Source: JAZDJJ01 sp043804035
GTDB lineage: Bacteria > Bacteroidota > Bacteroidia > Palsa-948
NCBI GenBank assembly: GCA_043804035.1
Contig: JAZDJJ010000142.1
Location: 1-10,435 of the forward strand
Length of the DNA: 10,435 nucleotides
Reading direction: 5' to 3'
The first letter of the stretch is position 1. Each line of letters opens with the position of its first letter. The translations under genes and the position numbers were made by a program. The notes under the pieces were generated by a model. The model was not told where the DNA came from and did not search any database. It saw nothing but the letters and a program-made list of their open reading frames with translations. Positions 1 through 6,956 of this stretch are shown here, piece after piece.

Positions 1-251
1 TTAACCTCGCAACCTAAACACTTAACCTCGCAACCTAAACACTTAACCTCGCAACCTAAACACTTAACCTCGCAACCTAAACACTTAACCTCGCAACCTA
101 AACACTTAACCTCGTAAGCTAAACACTTAACCTCGTAAGCTAAGTATCTTAACCTTGTCACTTAAAAATTTAACCTCACGACCTAAGTATCTTAGCCTCG
201 TAAGATAAACACTTAACCTCGCAACCTAAGTATCTTAGGTTACTTACCTAA
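1..251. repeat. 21/22-bp tandem repeat array (minisatellite)
   Basis: Five identical 21-bp units occupy 1-105 (starts at 1, 22, 43, 64, 85). Diverged units follow at 106, 127, 149, 170, 192 and 213, and a partial one begins at 235. Each unit contains AACCT-CGC-AACCT on the plus strand. Units 7, 9 and 11 end in AAGTATC (22 bp) instead of AAACAC (21 bp). Identity is highest at the window edge and decays toward the gene, so the array probably continues leftward. The terminal partial unit forms a 6-bp hairpin (TTAGGT/ACCTAA, 235-251). The five perfect units are open as a heptapeptide repeat in one frame on each strand, but the diverged units introduce stops and frame changes, so I read the array as non-coding. 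There are no unique spacers, so it is not a CRISPR array. Confidence 0.95.
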
Positions 252-255
252 AATT

Positions 256-744
256 TTACGCAACTGGCGGAATTGTATCCTCTCCTGTTCCCGTGCCAGG
301 GAAAAACTGTTTCAGTTCGGCTTCTTTCACATCAAAACCGCTTCCGGGCTGAGTATCGTTTTTATACTTTGTGTATTTATAGTCAATCAGCGAATTCTGG
401 TAATTGTCATAATCGTGCAGTCGCCTTGTTTCTGTCATTGCTTTTACCAGTCCATCCAGTCGCAGTACTCCGTTTTCCAAAAAGGAGCGGTCAAAAAAAT
501 CAGCTGCAAATTCTTTCCAATCTACATCGGGACTGCTGAGCGTGGGCTGCGAATTGCGATAGTCGCTTACCTTGTTCACAAAAAGTTTATTTTGTTCTTT
601 AATTACTCCGTACTTGTTGTTTTCATCTTCACTGAGATTACGGAGTTTTGATTGAAGCAATGCTTCCAACTGGCTCATCAGCGTGTTGAAAGTTGTTTGC
701 TCGGTCGTAGTGAAGTGCTGTTGAATTACGTCTTGTAGTGGCAT
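256..744 (-). CDS. Hypothetical protein, 162 aa, no recognised family
   Basis: I do not recognise this protein. It is soluble and polar, with no signal peptide or membrane segment. Residues about 1-60 look helical and possibly coiled (MPLQDVIQQHF, then a Q/E/L-rich stretch). The middle is acidic and aromatic (DWKEFAADFFDRSFLENG), followed by a Tyr/Asp-rich segment with several Tyr-Lys pairs, and a short Gly/Thr/Pro tail ends in PPVA. The ATG at 742-744 gives an intact frame to a TAA at 256-258. A good promoter match (786-815) lies just upstream, inside the 3' end of the TPR gene 50 bp away, so it may be transcribed alone. Its 3' end abuts the tandem repeat array. The frame is clearly open and well spaced, so I believe it is real; its function is unknown. 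Confidence 0.7.
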   Translation of the reverse strand: MPLQDVIQQHFTTTEQTTFNTLMSQLEALLQSKLRNLSEDENNKYGVIKEQNKLFVNKVSDYRNSQPTLSSPDVDWKEFAADFFDRSFLENGVLRLDGLVKAMTETRRLHDYDNYQNSLIDYKYTKYKNDTQPGSGFDVKEAELKQFFPGTGTGEDTIPPVA

Positions 745-785
745 AAAATTTAGTTTTATTGATTTGCTGAATTACAAATCAAGGA

Positions 786-815
786 CAAATGTAATTATTT
801 TTTACAATCCTGCAA
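786..815 (-). promoter_or_regulatory. Bacteroidota-type promoter for the 162-aa gene
   Basis: On the minus strand TTG (813-815) is separated by exactly 19 bp from TACATTTG (786-793), which fits the TTG / TAnnTTTG consensus of the Bacteroidota primary sigma factor. The -33 element lies within the last codons of the TPR gene. Transcription would start about 35-40 bp upstream of the ATG at 744. Confidence 0.5.
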
Positions 816-1868
816 GTAAATTTTCCCCTGGTCAATACCTAATCTTACGGCTTCTTGCCAGTCATGGCAAGCACCCGATTGATCGCGTAGAAGTTCCTTT
901 GTTATCCCCCGATTGAGATAGGCGTAACCGTACTGGCTGTTCAATTGAATGGCTTTATCGTAATCAGCAATGGCGCCTTTAATATCGTTAAGTTTAAATT
1001 TGGCTGCACCGCGATTGTTGTAAGCAATAGAATAATCGGGCTTCAGTTTGATGGCTTTAGAAAAATCTTCTGCTGCATTTTTATAGTCGCCGGCATCGTA
1101 GCGCGCGCTACCTCGGTTATTGTAAGCAATATAATTTTCTTTTACTTTAAGAGATTGGTCATAAGCGGCGATAGATTCTTTATAGTTTTCTTTTTTGCGA
1201 AGCACACTGCCCAAATTATTATGTGTAAATGAAAGTTCGGGCTTTAATTCAATGGCTTTTTTATAATCGGCAACAGCTCCGGTATAATCCTCTAATTGTC
1301 GTTTGGCACTTCCACGGTCGTTATAGGAGTATGCATAATCGGGTTTCAGTTGAATGGCTTTATCAAAGTCCTCAATAGCACTTTTATATTCTTTTTCTTC
1401 AAACAAAATTCCACCACGATAATAAAACGCCTGTGCATGCTTTGGATTTAGCATGATTGTTTTGCTATAATCTTCGGCAGCGCCTGCTTTATCTCCTGTT
1501 GAATATTTTGACTGTCCGCGACTAAAATAGCAGAGGTCGCAGGAATCATTAATAATAATGGCTTTATTGTAATCGGCAATAGCACCTGCAACATCCTTCA
1601 TTTCAAATTTTACGATACCACGATTATAATATGCTTTGTCAAAATCAGGATTGATGGAAATCGCCTGATTAAAATCGGCAATGGCACCCTGAAAATCTTT
1701 TGTCCCAAATTTATTGATACCACTGTTGTAAAACTTTTCTGCATTATTTTCTAATGCGGCAAGAGTAGAGACCTTTACAGTGTCTTGTGCATGGAGAGAA
1801 GTATAGGGTAGGTATAAAATATAAAATATAAAATATGATATATGATATAGAAGGAATTTTTGTTTCAT
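795..1868 (-). CDS. Exported tetratricopeptide-repeat protein
   Basis: This 357-aa protein begins with a Sec-type signal sequence: MKQK, a hydrophobic Tyr/Ile/Phe-rich core at residues 6-22, and a likely cleavage after SLHA around residue 27. From about residue 43 to 345 it consists of nine consecutive 34-residue TPR units with the usual signatures (YYNRG, GAIADYNKAI, LKPDYA). The last unit ends in GACHDWQEAVRLG and a short Lys-rich tail. TPR arrays form superhelical scaffolds for protein binding; no enzymatic domain is present, so the partner is unknown. It probably acts in the periplasm. The gene lies 78 bp downstream of lolD and 50 bp upstream of the 162-aa gene, so co-transcription with lolD is possible. 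The signal-peptide codons lie in a 7-bp tandem repeat (1814-1848), which is unusual. Confidence 0.92.
   Translation of the reverse strand: MKQKFLLYHISYFIFYILYLPYTSLHAQDTVKVSTLAALENNAEKFYNSGINKFGTKDFQGAIADFNQAISINPDFDKAYYNRGIVKFEMKDVAGAIADYNKAIIINDSCDLCYFSRGQSKYSTGDKAGAAEDYSKTIMLNPKHAQAFYYRGGILFEEKEYKSAIEDFDKAIQLKPDYAYSYNDRGSAKRQLEDYTGAVADYKKAIELKPELSFTHNNLGSVLRKKENYKESIAAYDQSLKVKENYIAYNNRGSARYDAGDYKNAAEDFSKAIKLKPDYSIAYNNRGAAKFKLNDIKGAIADYDKAIQLNSQYGYAYLNRGITKELLRDQSGACHDWQEAVRLGIDQGKIYLQDCKK
1814..1848. repeat. 7-bp tandem repeat inside the TPR signal-peptide codons
   Basis: Five contiguous heptamers can be read on the plus strand: ATAAAAT three times (1814-1834), then ATGATAT twice (1835-1848). 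They encode the hydrophobic core of the signal peptide on the minus strand. Because seven is not a multiple of three, gain or loss of one unit would frameshift the gene. AT-rich codons for Ile, Tyr and Phe could also create such a pattern by chance. Confidence 0.85.
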
Positions 1869-1946
1869 ATTATTGTTTTACAAAAAATGATTTTACAAAA
1901 ATAAAATATTTCTAAAATTGTTATTTGACGATTGTGTTTTGAGATT

Positions 1947-2606
1947 TCAGAAATGTCTTAAAATAGTTCCATCTTTCATCACCAATTTTCTGTTTGCCAT
2001 ATTAGCGAGTTCTTCGTTGTGAGTAACGATAATAAAAGTTTGTTTGAACTTTTCGCGAAGAGTAAAAAAAAGTGTATGCAGTTCTTTTGCCGAAGCAGAG
2101 TCCAAATTGCCTGATGGCTCATCGGCAAGAATTACAGAAGGAGAATTTATCAGAGCTCGTGCCACTGCTACTCTCTGCTGTTCTCCCCCCGAAAGTTCAG
2201 ATGGCTTGTGAGATGTGCGTTCGTATAGTCCAAGAAAATTTAATAACTCTTTTGCTTTTTTTTCTGCTTCTGATTTTGATTTCCCGGCAATGAAAGCAGG
2301 CAAACAAACATTTTCCAAAGCGGTAAATTCAGGCAACAAATGATGAAACTGAAACACAAAACCAATTTGTCGGTTGCGGAACTCCGAAAGTTTTCTTTCG
2401 CTAAGTGTACTGATGTTTGTGTTGTTAATTTTTATATCACCGTTGTCGGCATTATCAAGCGTACCGATAATCTGTAGCAAGGTTGTTTTTCCTGCACCCG
2501 ATGCTCCCACGATAGATACAATTTCGCCTTTTTCTATTTCAAGCGAAATACCTTTCAGCACATGAAGTGAGCCGTAGGATTTGTGTATGTTGTTTGCTGT
2601 AATCAT
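1947..2606 (-). CDS. lolD: LolD-type ABC transporter ATP-binding protein
   Basis: This is a complete ATPase of about 219 aa. In order it shows: Walker A GASGAGKTT; a Q-loop with FQFHHLLPEFTALENV, the stretch typical of LolD; the ABC signature LSGGEQQRVAVARAL; Walker B VILADEPSGNLD; and the switch His in VTHNE. In the Lol pathway LolD powers release of lipoproteins from the inner membrane together with LolC/LolE-type permeases. No permease gene is in the window; a separated lolD is common in this phylum. I chose the ATG at 2604-2606 (MITANNIHKSYG), not the ATG at 2628-2630. The shorter start matches the family N-terminus, and a -7 promoter element (2620-2627) lies between the two ATGs. MacB-type ATPases are related, but the Q-loop favours LolD. 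Confidence 0.9.
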   Translation of the reverse strand: MITANNIHKSYGSLHVLKGISLEIEKGEIVSIVGASGAGKTTLLQIIGTLDNADNGDIKINNTNISTLSERKLSEFRNRQIGFVFQFHHLLPEFTALENVCLPAFIAGKSKSEAEKKAKELLNFLGLYERTSHKPSELSGGEQQRVAVARALINSPSVILADEPSGNLDSASAKELHTLFFTLREKFKQTFIIVTHNEELANMANRKLVMKDGTILRHF

Positions 2607-2619
2607 AATCAATAAAAAA

Positions 2620-2627
2620 CAAACGTA
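2620..2627 (-). promoter_or_regulatory. Putative -7 element for lolD
   Basis: The minus strand reads TACGTTTG, matching TAnnTTTG. No good TTG is present 19 bp upstream (ATG instead), so the match is partial. If it is used, transcription starts only about 10 nt before the ATG at 2606 and excludes the longer reading of lolD. Confidence 0.35.
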
Positions 2628-2679
2628 CATAAAATTTTTAATTATACATAAACGGGATAAAAATCAAAAAGGATTTATA

Positions 2680-2747
2680 GATGGCGGGTCAAAGCCCGCC
2701 ATGACGAACTAATGATGGAGGGTCAAAGCCAGCCATGACGAACTAAT
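2680..2747. repeat. Two-copy 34-bp REP-like hairpin repeat
   Basis: Two adjacent 34-bp units (2680-2713 and 2714-2747) differ at only two positions, both C to A. Unit 1 contains a perfect 8-bp hairpin: ATGGCGGG (2681-2688), loop TCAAAG, CCCGCCAT. In unit 2 both changes fall in the stem and weaken it. Each hairpin is followed by the conserved tail GACGAACTAAT. This looks like a dispersed REP-type palindrome with a degenerate second copy. With no T-run next to the stem it is not a standard intrinsic terminator, although it could stabilise the 3' end of the upstream lutA-like transcript. Confidence 0.85.
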
Positions 2748-2776
2748 CAAATATGGAAAGGTTATAGTGCAATAAA

Positions 2777-3499
2777 TCATTCCCATCCGCTTACCAAAAC
2801 ATCCACAAGGTGCATCACTTTGATATTATACTTTTGCTTTTTAATGTAAGTATCCATTTGCAATAGGCAGGACATATCAGTTGAGATAATGTAATCGGCT
2901 TTTACTTCCAGTGCATTTTTAATTTTTTGTTCCGTCATTCCCACAGAGATGGGTTCAAACTTAGCAGAAAAAGTTCCACCAAATCCGCAACATGTTTCGG
3001 TATTTTTCATTTCCCGTATCTCTAATCCTCGCACTTTTTCCAATAACACTCTCGGCTCGCGTTTTATTCCAAATTCACGCAATGCAGTACAGGAATCATG
3101 ATAAGTAGCAATTCCGTTGAGCGAAGCGCCAAGGTCAGTAATCTTTAAAATGTTCACCATAAAATCAGAGAACTCATAAATATTTTTCCGCAGTTGTTTG
3201 AACTCGTTATGCAAAGCGGAATTATGAAACATTTCAGGGAAATAATTTTTTACATAACCAGTACAGGAAGCCGAAGGAGAAACAATGTAGCGATCATTTT
3301 GAAATTCTTTGATGAACTTTTCACCTACCTCACGCGCTTCTTCCCAATAGCCAGAGTTAAAAGCAGGTTGTCCGCAGCAAGTTTGTTCGGGATTATAATT
3401 CACTCCGCATCCCACTTGCTCCAGAATTTTTATCATGTTGAAACCTGTTTGTGGATAAAGTTGGTCAATAAAACAGGGAATAAAAATATCTACTATCAT
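2777..3499 (-). CDS. LutA/YkgE-like (Fe-S) oxidoreductase subunit with two CCG domains
   Basis: This 240-aa protein has two cysteine-rich CCG domains. Domain 1 shows C9 (IPCFID), C41-C42-G (TCCGQPA) and C79 (SASCTGY). Domain 2 shows C137 (YHDSC), C170-C171-GFGG and C211 (DMSC). This is the arrangement of LutA/YkgE, heterodisulfide-reductase-D-type proteins whose CCG motifs bind an Fe-S cluster or serve electron transfer. In Bacillus, LutA works with LutB and LutC in L-lactate oxidation, but neither partner is adjacent here, so the lactate role is unproven. All expected cysteines are present and the length is normal for the family. The gene is flanked by the UMF1 transporter (64 bp) and the REP-like repeat. 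Family assignment is confident; substrate is not. Confidence 0.9.
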   Translation of the reverse strand: MIVDIFIPCFIDQLYPQTGFNMIKILEQVGCGVNYNPEQTCCGQPAFNSGYWEEAREVGEKFIKEFQNDRYIVSPSASCTGYVKNYFPEMFHNSALHNEFKQLRKNIYEFSDFMVNILKITDLGASLNGIATYHDSCTALREFGIKREPRVLLEKVRGLEIREMKNTETCCGFGGTFSAKFEPISVGMTEQKIKNALEVKADYIISTDMSCLLQMDTYIKKQKYNIKVMHLVDVLVSGWE

Positions 3500-3563
3500 A
3501 TTTGTTAGTTGTTTTGTATCTACTTAATAAGTATTTTTAACTACAAAAAAAAATAGATTTCAA

Positions 3564-4859
3564 TTAAACATTACTAATTTGCTTTGGTATCCGCAAAAGT
3601 AAAACAAATCCTACAACGAAAAATAATATCAACGCAAGAATCGGATTACGCATGCTTTCGCTCACCTGTCCAATCAATCCGAACACACCCATTCCGCATA
3701 CGATACAAATTTTTTCTGTTACATCATAGAATGAAAAATAAGATGTGTGGTCTTCGGTTTCAGGAAGCATTTTGGAATAAGTGGAGCGAGAAAGTGATTG
3801 AATTCCTCCCATTACAAAGCCGACAATTACAGCAAGAATATAAAAGTGTGATGCTGATTGCACAAAGTATGCAGCAATACAAATCACAATCCAGATAATT
3901 ACTGCTGATTTTAATGTAAAAATATTTCCCCTCTTCCCCGATAGAAACGAAAACAAATACGCACCGATGATAGCAACAAATTGTATAGCAAGAATGACAA
4001 TGATAAGTTGTGATGATTCAAGTTTCAATTCTTTGCTTCCGAAAAGAGTTGCTACAAGCATCACAGTTTGTACGCCCATATTGTAAACAAAAAAGGCAGA
4101 GAGGAATTTTGCCAGTTGTTTATTTTTTTTTAATTCCTGCCAAACATTAACAATCTCTTTGTATCCGTTGAAAAGATAATTCCCTTTTGGTTTTTTGTTA
4201 TAAATATTATTTGGCAAATAATAAAAAGGTATCTGTGCAAACAAAATCCACCATGCTCCTACTGTGAGAAAAGAAATTCTTATAGCATCTTCCACATTTT
4301 TTATTCCTAAAAGTTCGTGTTTCATTATTATCACAAGATTCAGGATGAGCAGAGTGGCACTACCGATATATCCCATAGCAAATCCGCGTGCGCTCACTTT
4401 ATCGTGATGCTTTGGCTCTGCAATTTCAGGGAGATATGCGTTGTAAAACACTATGCTTCCTGAATAGCCAATACATGCAAGAATGATGGTGAAAATTCCA
4501 ATCCAAAGATTTTCAAGTCCTGTAAAAAAATACATGGCAGAACAAGAGATGGAACCGAGATAGCAGAAAAATTGCATGAAATATTTTTTGTTTCCGCTAT
4601 AATCTGCAATTCCTGAAAGAAGCGGTACAATGACTGCAACTATGAGATATGCAAATGCGAGTGAAAAAGTGTAAAGCGTAATATTGATAAAATCTATTCC
4701 GAGAAAATGAACATTGTCGGTGGTTTCGGTTTTTGTTACTGACGCATAGTAAATGGGAAAAATGGTAGAAGTGATGACAAGCGGATAAACAGAATTTGCC
4801 CAGTCGTAAAAAGTCCAGGCAGTGATGATTTTGCGATTGTTTTTTATGAGCATTACCAT
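3564..4859 (-). CDS. UMF1-family MFS transporter (Atg22-like)
   Basis: This 431-aa very hydrophobic protein has about twelve predicted membrane segments. The N-terminal WTFYDWANSVYPLVITSTIF (residues 15-34) is the hallmark of the UMF1/Atg22-like branch of the major facilitator superfamily. Other typical pieces are PLLSGIADYSGNKKYFM and the second-half GGIQSLSRSTYSKMLPE. In yeast Atg22 exports amino acids from the vacuole; the bacterial substrates are largely unknown. The ATG at 4857-4859 shares its A with the mutase stop (TAATG), which indicates translational coupling to that gene. An ATG two codons further in (4851-4853) is an equally possible start. It acts in the inner membrane. The coupling suggests expression together with the mutase, but the sequence does not show what is carried. 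Confidence 0.9.
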   Translation of the reverse strand: MVMLIKNNRKIITAWTFYDWANSVYPLVITSTIFPIYYASVTKTETTDNVHFLGIDFINITLYTFSLAFAYLIVAVIVPLLSGIADYSGNKKYFMQFFCYLGSISCSAMYFFTGLENLWIGIFTIILACIGYSGSIVFYNAYLPEIAEPKHHDKVSARGFAMGYIGSATLLILNLVIIMKHELLGIKNVEDAIRISFLTVGAWWILFAQIPFYYLPNNIYNKKPKGNYLFNGYKEIVNVWQELKKNKQLAKFLSAFFVYNMGVQTVMLVATLFGSKELKLESSQLIIVILAIQFVAIIGAYLFSFLSGKRGNIFTLKSAVIIWIVICIAAYFVQSASHFYILAVIVGFVMGGIQSLSRSTYSKMLPETEDHTSYFSFYDVTEKICIVCGMGVFGLIGQVSESMRNPILALILFFVVGFVLLLRIPKQISNV

Positions 4860-6478
4860 TATTTATATTCTCCAAATACTTTCCTCATAGCATCCGAAAT
4901 TTCTCCGAGTGTTGCATAATTTTTTACCGATTCAAGAATGTGTGGCATGAGGTTGGAACTACTACGTGCCACTTCTTCAACTTTTAAAAGCGACTTTTGA
5001 ACTTTTATATTATCTCTGTTCTTCTTAACTATTTTTAATTTTTCAATCTGAACTTTGCGCATAGAATCATCTACTGAGAAAATATCTTCCTGTGGTTTTT
5101 CTTCTATCGTGAATTTATTCAGTCCCACAATTATTTTTTTTGCCTGCTCAATTTTATTCTGATATTGATATGAAGAATTTGCAATTTCATTCTGCATGAA
5201 TCCTTGTTCAATGGCTGAAACCGAACCACCCATAGCATCAATTTTGCGGATGTATTCCAGTGCTTTTTCTTCTACTTCACTGGTAAGTGTTTCCACAAAA
5301 TAAGAACCACCAAGCGGGTCAACTGTATCAATAGCACCACTTTCATGAGCAATGATTTGTTGTGTGCGCAATGCAATACGGACAGCATCTTCGGTGGGTA
5401 GCCCGAGTGCTTCATCAAAACTGTTGGTATGCAACGATTGTGTTCCGCCCATCACAGCAGAAAGTGCCTGAAGCGTAACGCGTATAATATTATTATGTGG
5501 CTGCTGTGCGGTGAGTGTGCTTCCGCCTGTCTGCGTGTGAAAGCGAAGCATCATTGCACGTTCATCAGTTGCACCCATTTCTTTGGTAATCTTTGCCCAC
5601 ATTCTGCGCGCTGCACGAAACTTTGCTACTTCTTCAAACAAATTATTATGTGCATTGAAGAAAAAAGAAATCCGCTTTGCAAAAATATTTATGTCTAATC
5701 CTCTTTCTATTGCGGCTTTCAAATATGCTTTTCCGTTGGAGAGCGTGAATGCAAGTTCCTGCACTGCTGTTGCTCCTGCTTCGCGGATATGATAACCCGA
5801 AACGGAAATGGTATTCCACTTAGGAACTTTGTTTGCGCAATATTCAAAAATATCAGTAATGATGCGCATGGATGCTTTGGGAGGATAAATATAAGTTCCG
5901 CGTGCAGCATATTCTTTTAAGAGATCATTCTGAATTGTTCCGGAAATTTTTTTAATGTCGGCTCCTTGTTTTTCCGCAAGTGCAATGTACATTGCCAACA
6001 GAATAGAAGCCGTAGAATTGATTGTCATAGAAGTTGTGATATCTTCTAATTTAATTTCATCAAAAAGAATTTCTATGTCGTGCAGAGAATCAATTGCCAC
6101 TCCTGATTTTCCCACTTCACCTTCAGCAAGTGCATGGTCAGAATCGTAACCAATTTGTGTTGGCAAATCAAACGCAACAGAAAGTCCTGTCGTTCCATTT
6201 GCTAATAAATATTTGTAACGTTTATTGGATTCTTCGGCAGTAGAAAAGCCCGCATATTGGCGCATCGTCCAAAGTTTTCCTCTGTACATATCTTTTTGAA
6301 TACCTCTTGTAAATGGAAAATGTCCTGCATCTTCATAAGGGAGATTGGTGTTGAGTGTGGAGGCAGAATTTTTTCCTGCTTCTCCAATCTTCTCTTCGTT
6401 TCCTTGAATAGAATCAGGAGCGTAAATTCTTTTGATTTCAATTTCGGAACTGGTACAGTATTTTTTTTCTTCGCTCAT
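4859..6478 (-). CDS. Methylmalonyl-CoA mutase, catalytic (large) subunit without B12 domain
   Basis: This 539-aa protein is the TIM-barrel catalytic part of a B12-dependent acyl-CoA mutase. Key residues match Propionibacterium methylmalonyl-CoA mutase with a constant offset of 14: Y75 in RQYAGFS (Tyr89), R193 in AARGTYIYPP (Arg207) and H230 in GYHIREAGAT (His244). Tyr and Arg at those sites point to methylmalonyl-CoA; isobutyryl-CoA mutase has Phe and Gln. The protein ends at YATLGEISDAMRKVFGEYK, where full-length enzymes would continue into the cobalamin-binding domain. That domain must therefore come from a separate small subunit, which is not in this window. The reaction interconverts succinyl-CoA and (R)-methylmalonyl-CoA in the cytoplasm. 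It is first in its transcription unit and is coupled by TAATG to the UMF1 transporter. A possible -7 element (TACTTTTG, 6592-6599) lies 114 bp upstream without a good -33. Confidence 0.93.
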   Translation of the reverse strand: MSEEKKYCTSSEIEIKRIYAPDSIQGNEEKIGEAGKNSASTLNTNLPYEDAGHFPFTRGIQKDMYRGKLWTMRQYAGFSTAEESNKRYKYLLANGTTGLSVAFDLPTQIGYDSDHALAEGEVGKSGVAIDSLHDIEILFDEIKLEDITTSMTINSTASILLAMYIALAEKQGADIKKISGTIQNDLLKEYAARGTYIYPPKASMRIITDIFEYCANKVPKWNTISVSGYHIREAGATAVQELAFTLSNGKAYLKAAIERGLDINIFAKRISFFFNAHNNLFEEVAKFRAARRMWAKITKEMGATDERAMMLRFHTQTGGSTLTAQQPHNNIIRVTLQALSAVMGGTQSLHTNSFDEALGLPTEDAVRIALRTQQIIAHESGAIDTVDPLGGSYFVETLTSEVEEKALEYIRKIDAMGGSVSAIEQGFMQNEIANSSYQYQNKIEQAKKIIVGLNKFTIEEKPQEDIFSVDDSMRKVQIEKLKIVKKNRDNIKVQKSLLKVEEVARSSSNLMPHILESVKNYATLGEISDAMRKVFGEYK

Positions 6479-6693
6479 AGTGTTATGAAAGATTTATATT
6501 GATTGTGGAAGTGAGATGATTCAGCATTTGCAATTAAAATCGTCTCTTGTTTCAAAAAAATTTATCTACTTTCTTTCTTTATACTTACAGGCAAAAGTAA
6601 AAAGTTATTAACAATGTAGTGTTGATAAAATAATTGGAATGTGTTATTTTGGGATATAATTATTTGTTGATTTTTGTAAAGTCAAAATTTTAA

Positions 6694-6843
6694 ATGAGCT
6701 GTATTCAAGTCATTAATGCAACTGGTAAGCATGAAAAGTTTGCAGAATATAAAGAATCCTACAGACGATTTCGATTTGTAGGATTGAGTACAAAAGGTAT
6801 AGCAATCTACCCAAAAAAGATGAATAAATTACAACAAAGGTGA
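6694..6843 (+). CDS. Possible 49-aa small protein, unrecognised
   Basis: An ATG at 6694 opens a frame of 49 codons ending in TGA at 6841-6843. The product starts MSCIQVINATGKHEKFAEYK and ends PKKMNKLQQR. It is basic (Lys/Arg-rich) with no membrane segment. No TAnnTTTG element lies directly upstream, and a 9-bp inverted repeat sits in the middle of the frame, so the segment may instead be a structured non-coding region or the remnant of a longer gene. I cannot assign a family. It lies 128 bp upstream of the antitoxin start in the same direction. Confidence 0.25.
   Translation: MSCIQVINATGKHEKFAEYKESYRRFRFVGLSTKGIAIYPKKMNKLQQR
6755..6785 (+). repeat. 9-bp perfect inverted repeat (hairpin)
   Basis: AATCCTACA (6755-6763) pairs perfectly with TGTAGGATT (6777-6785) around a 13-nt loop. 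Inside the loop CGA (6766-6768) and TCG (6771-6773) can form a small extra stem. No T-run follows, so it is not a standard terminator. Confidence 0.7.
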
Positions 6844-6883
6844 AGCAAGAAACCGTTATGCTTCATGCCAGATAAACATAACG
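6841..6883 (+). repeat. Two overlapping, mutually exclusive 7-bp hairpins
   Basis: TGAAGCA (6841-6847) pairs with TGCTTCA (6859-6865). CGTTATG (6854-6860) pairs with CATAACG (6877-6883). Both stems are perfect, and they share bases 6859-6860 and each other's loops, so only one can form at a time. The region lies upstream of the predicted TA promoter. The 7-mer GTTATGC (6855-6861) recurs as its reverse complement at the end of the PIN toxin gene (7618-7624). Confidence 0.6.
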
Positions 6884-6948
6884 ATAAATTATTATATACT
6901 CATTTAATAAACTTTTCATGTGTCTGTGTGCTAATAAAAAAATTCATG

Positions 6949-6956
6949 TATATTTG
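6949..6956 (+). promoter_or_regulatory. Putative -7 element of the PIN TA module
   Basis: TATATTTG is an exact TAnnTTTG match 15 bp before the antitoxin ATG at 6972. At the -33 position only a TG-rich stretch (6921-6930) is present. Its location excludes the upstream in-frame ATG at 6918 as the antitoxin start. Confidence 0.45.

Noticed and set aside
1..117. Coding heptapeptide repeat in the perfect units, on either strand
   Set aside because: The open frames are a trivial result of a 21-bp period. Diverged units contain stops and 22-bp frame shifts, and no start or domain is visible.
1..234. CRISPR array
   Set aside because: Units are directly contiguous 21/22-mers without unique spacers, and there are no cas genes in the window.
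945..1232. 95-aa plus-strand ORF inside the TPR gene
   Set aside because: It is a shadow of the periodic TPR codons on the opposite strand.
2777..3499. lutABC lactate-utilisation operon
   Set aside because: Only a LutA-like gene is present. The neighbours are a UMF1 transporter and LolD.
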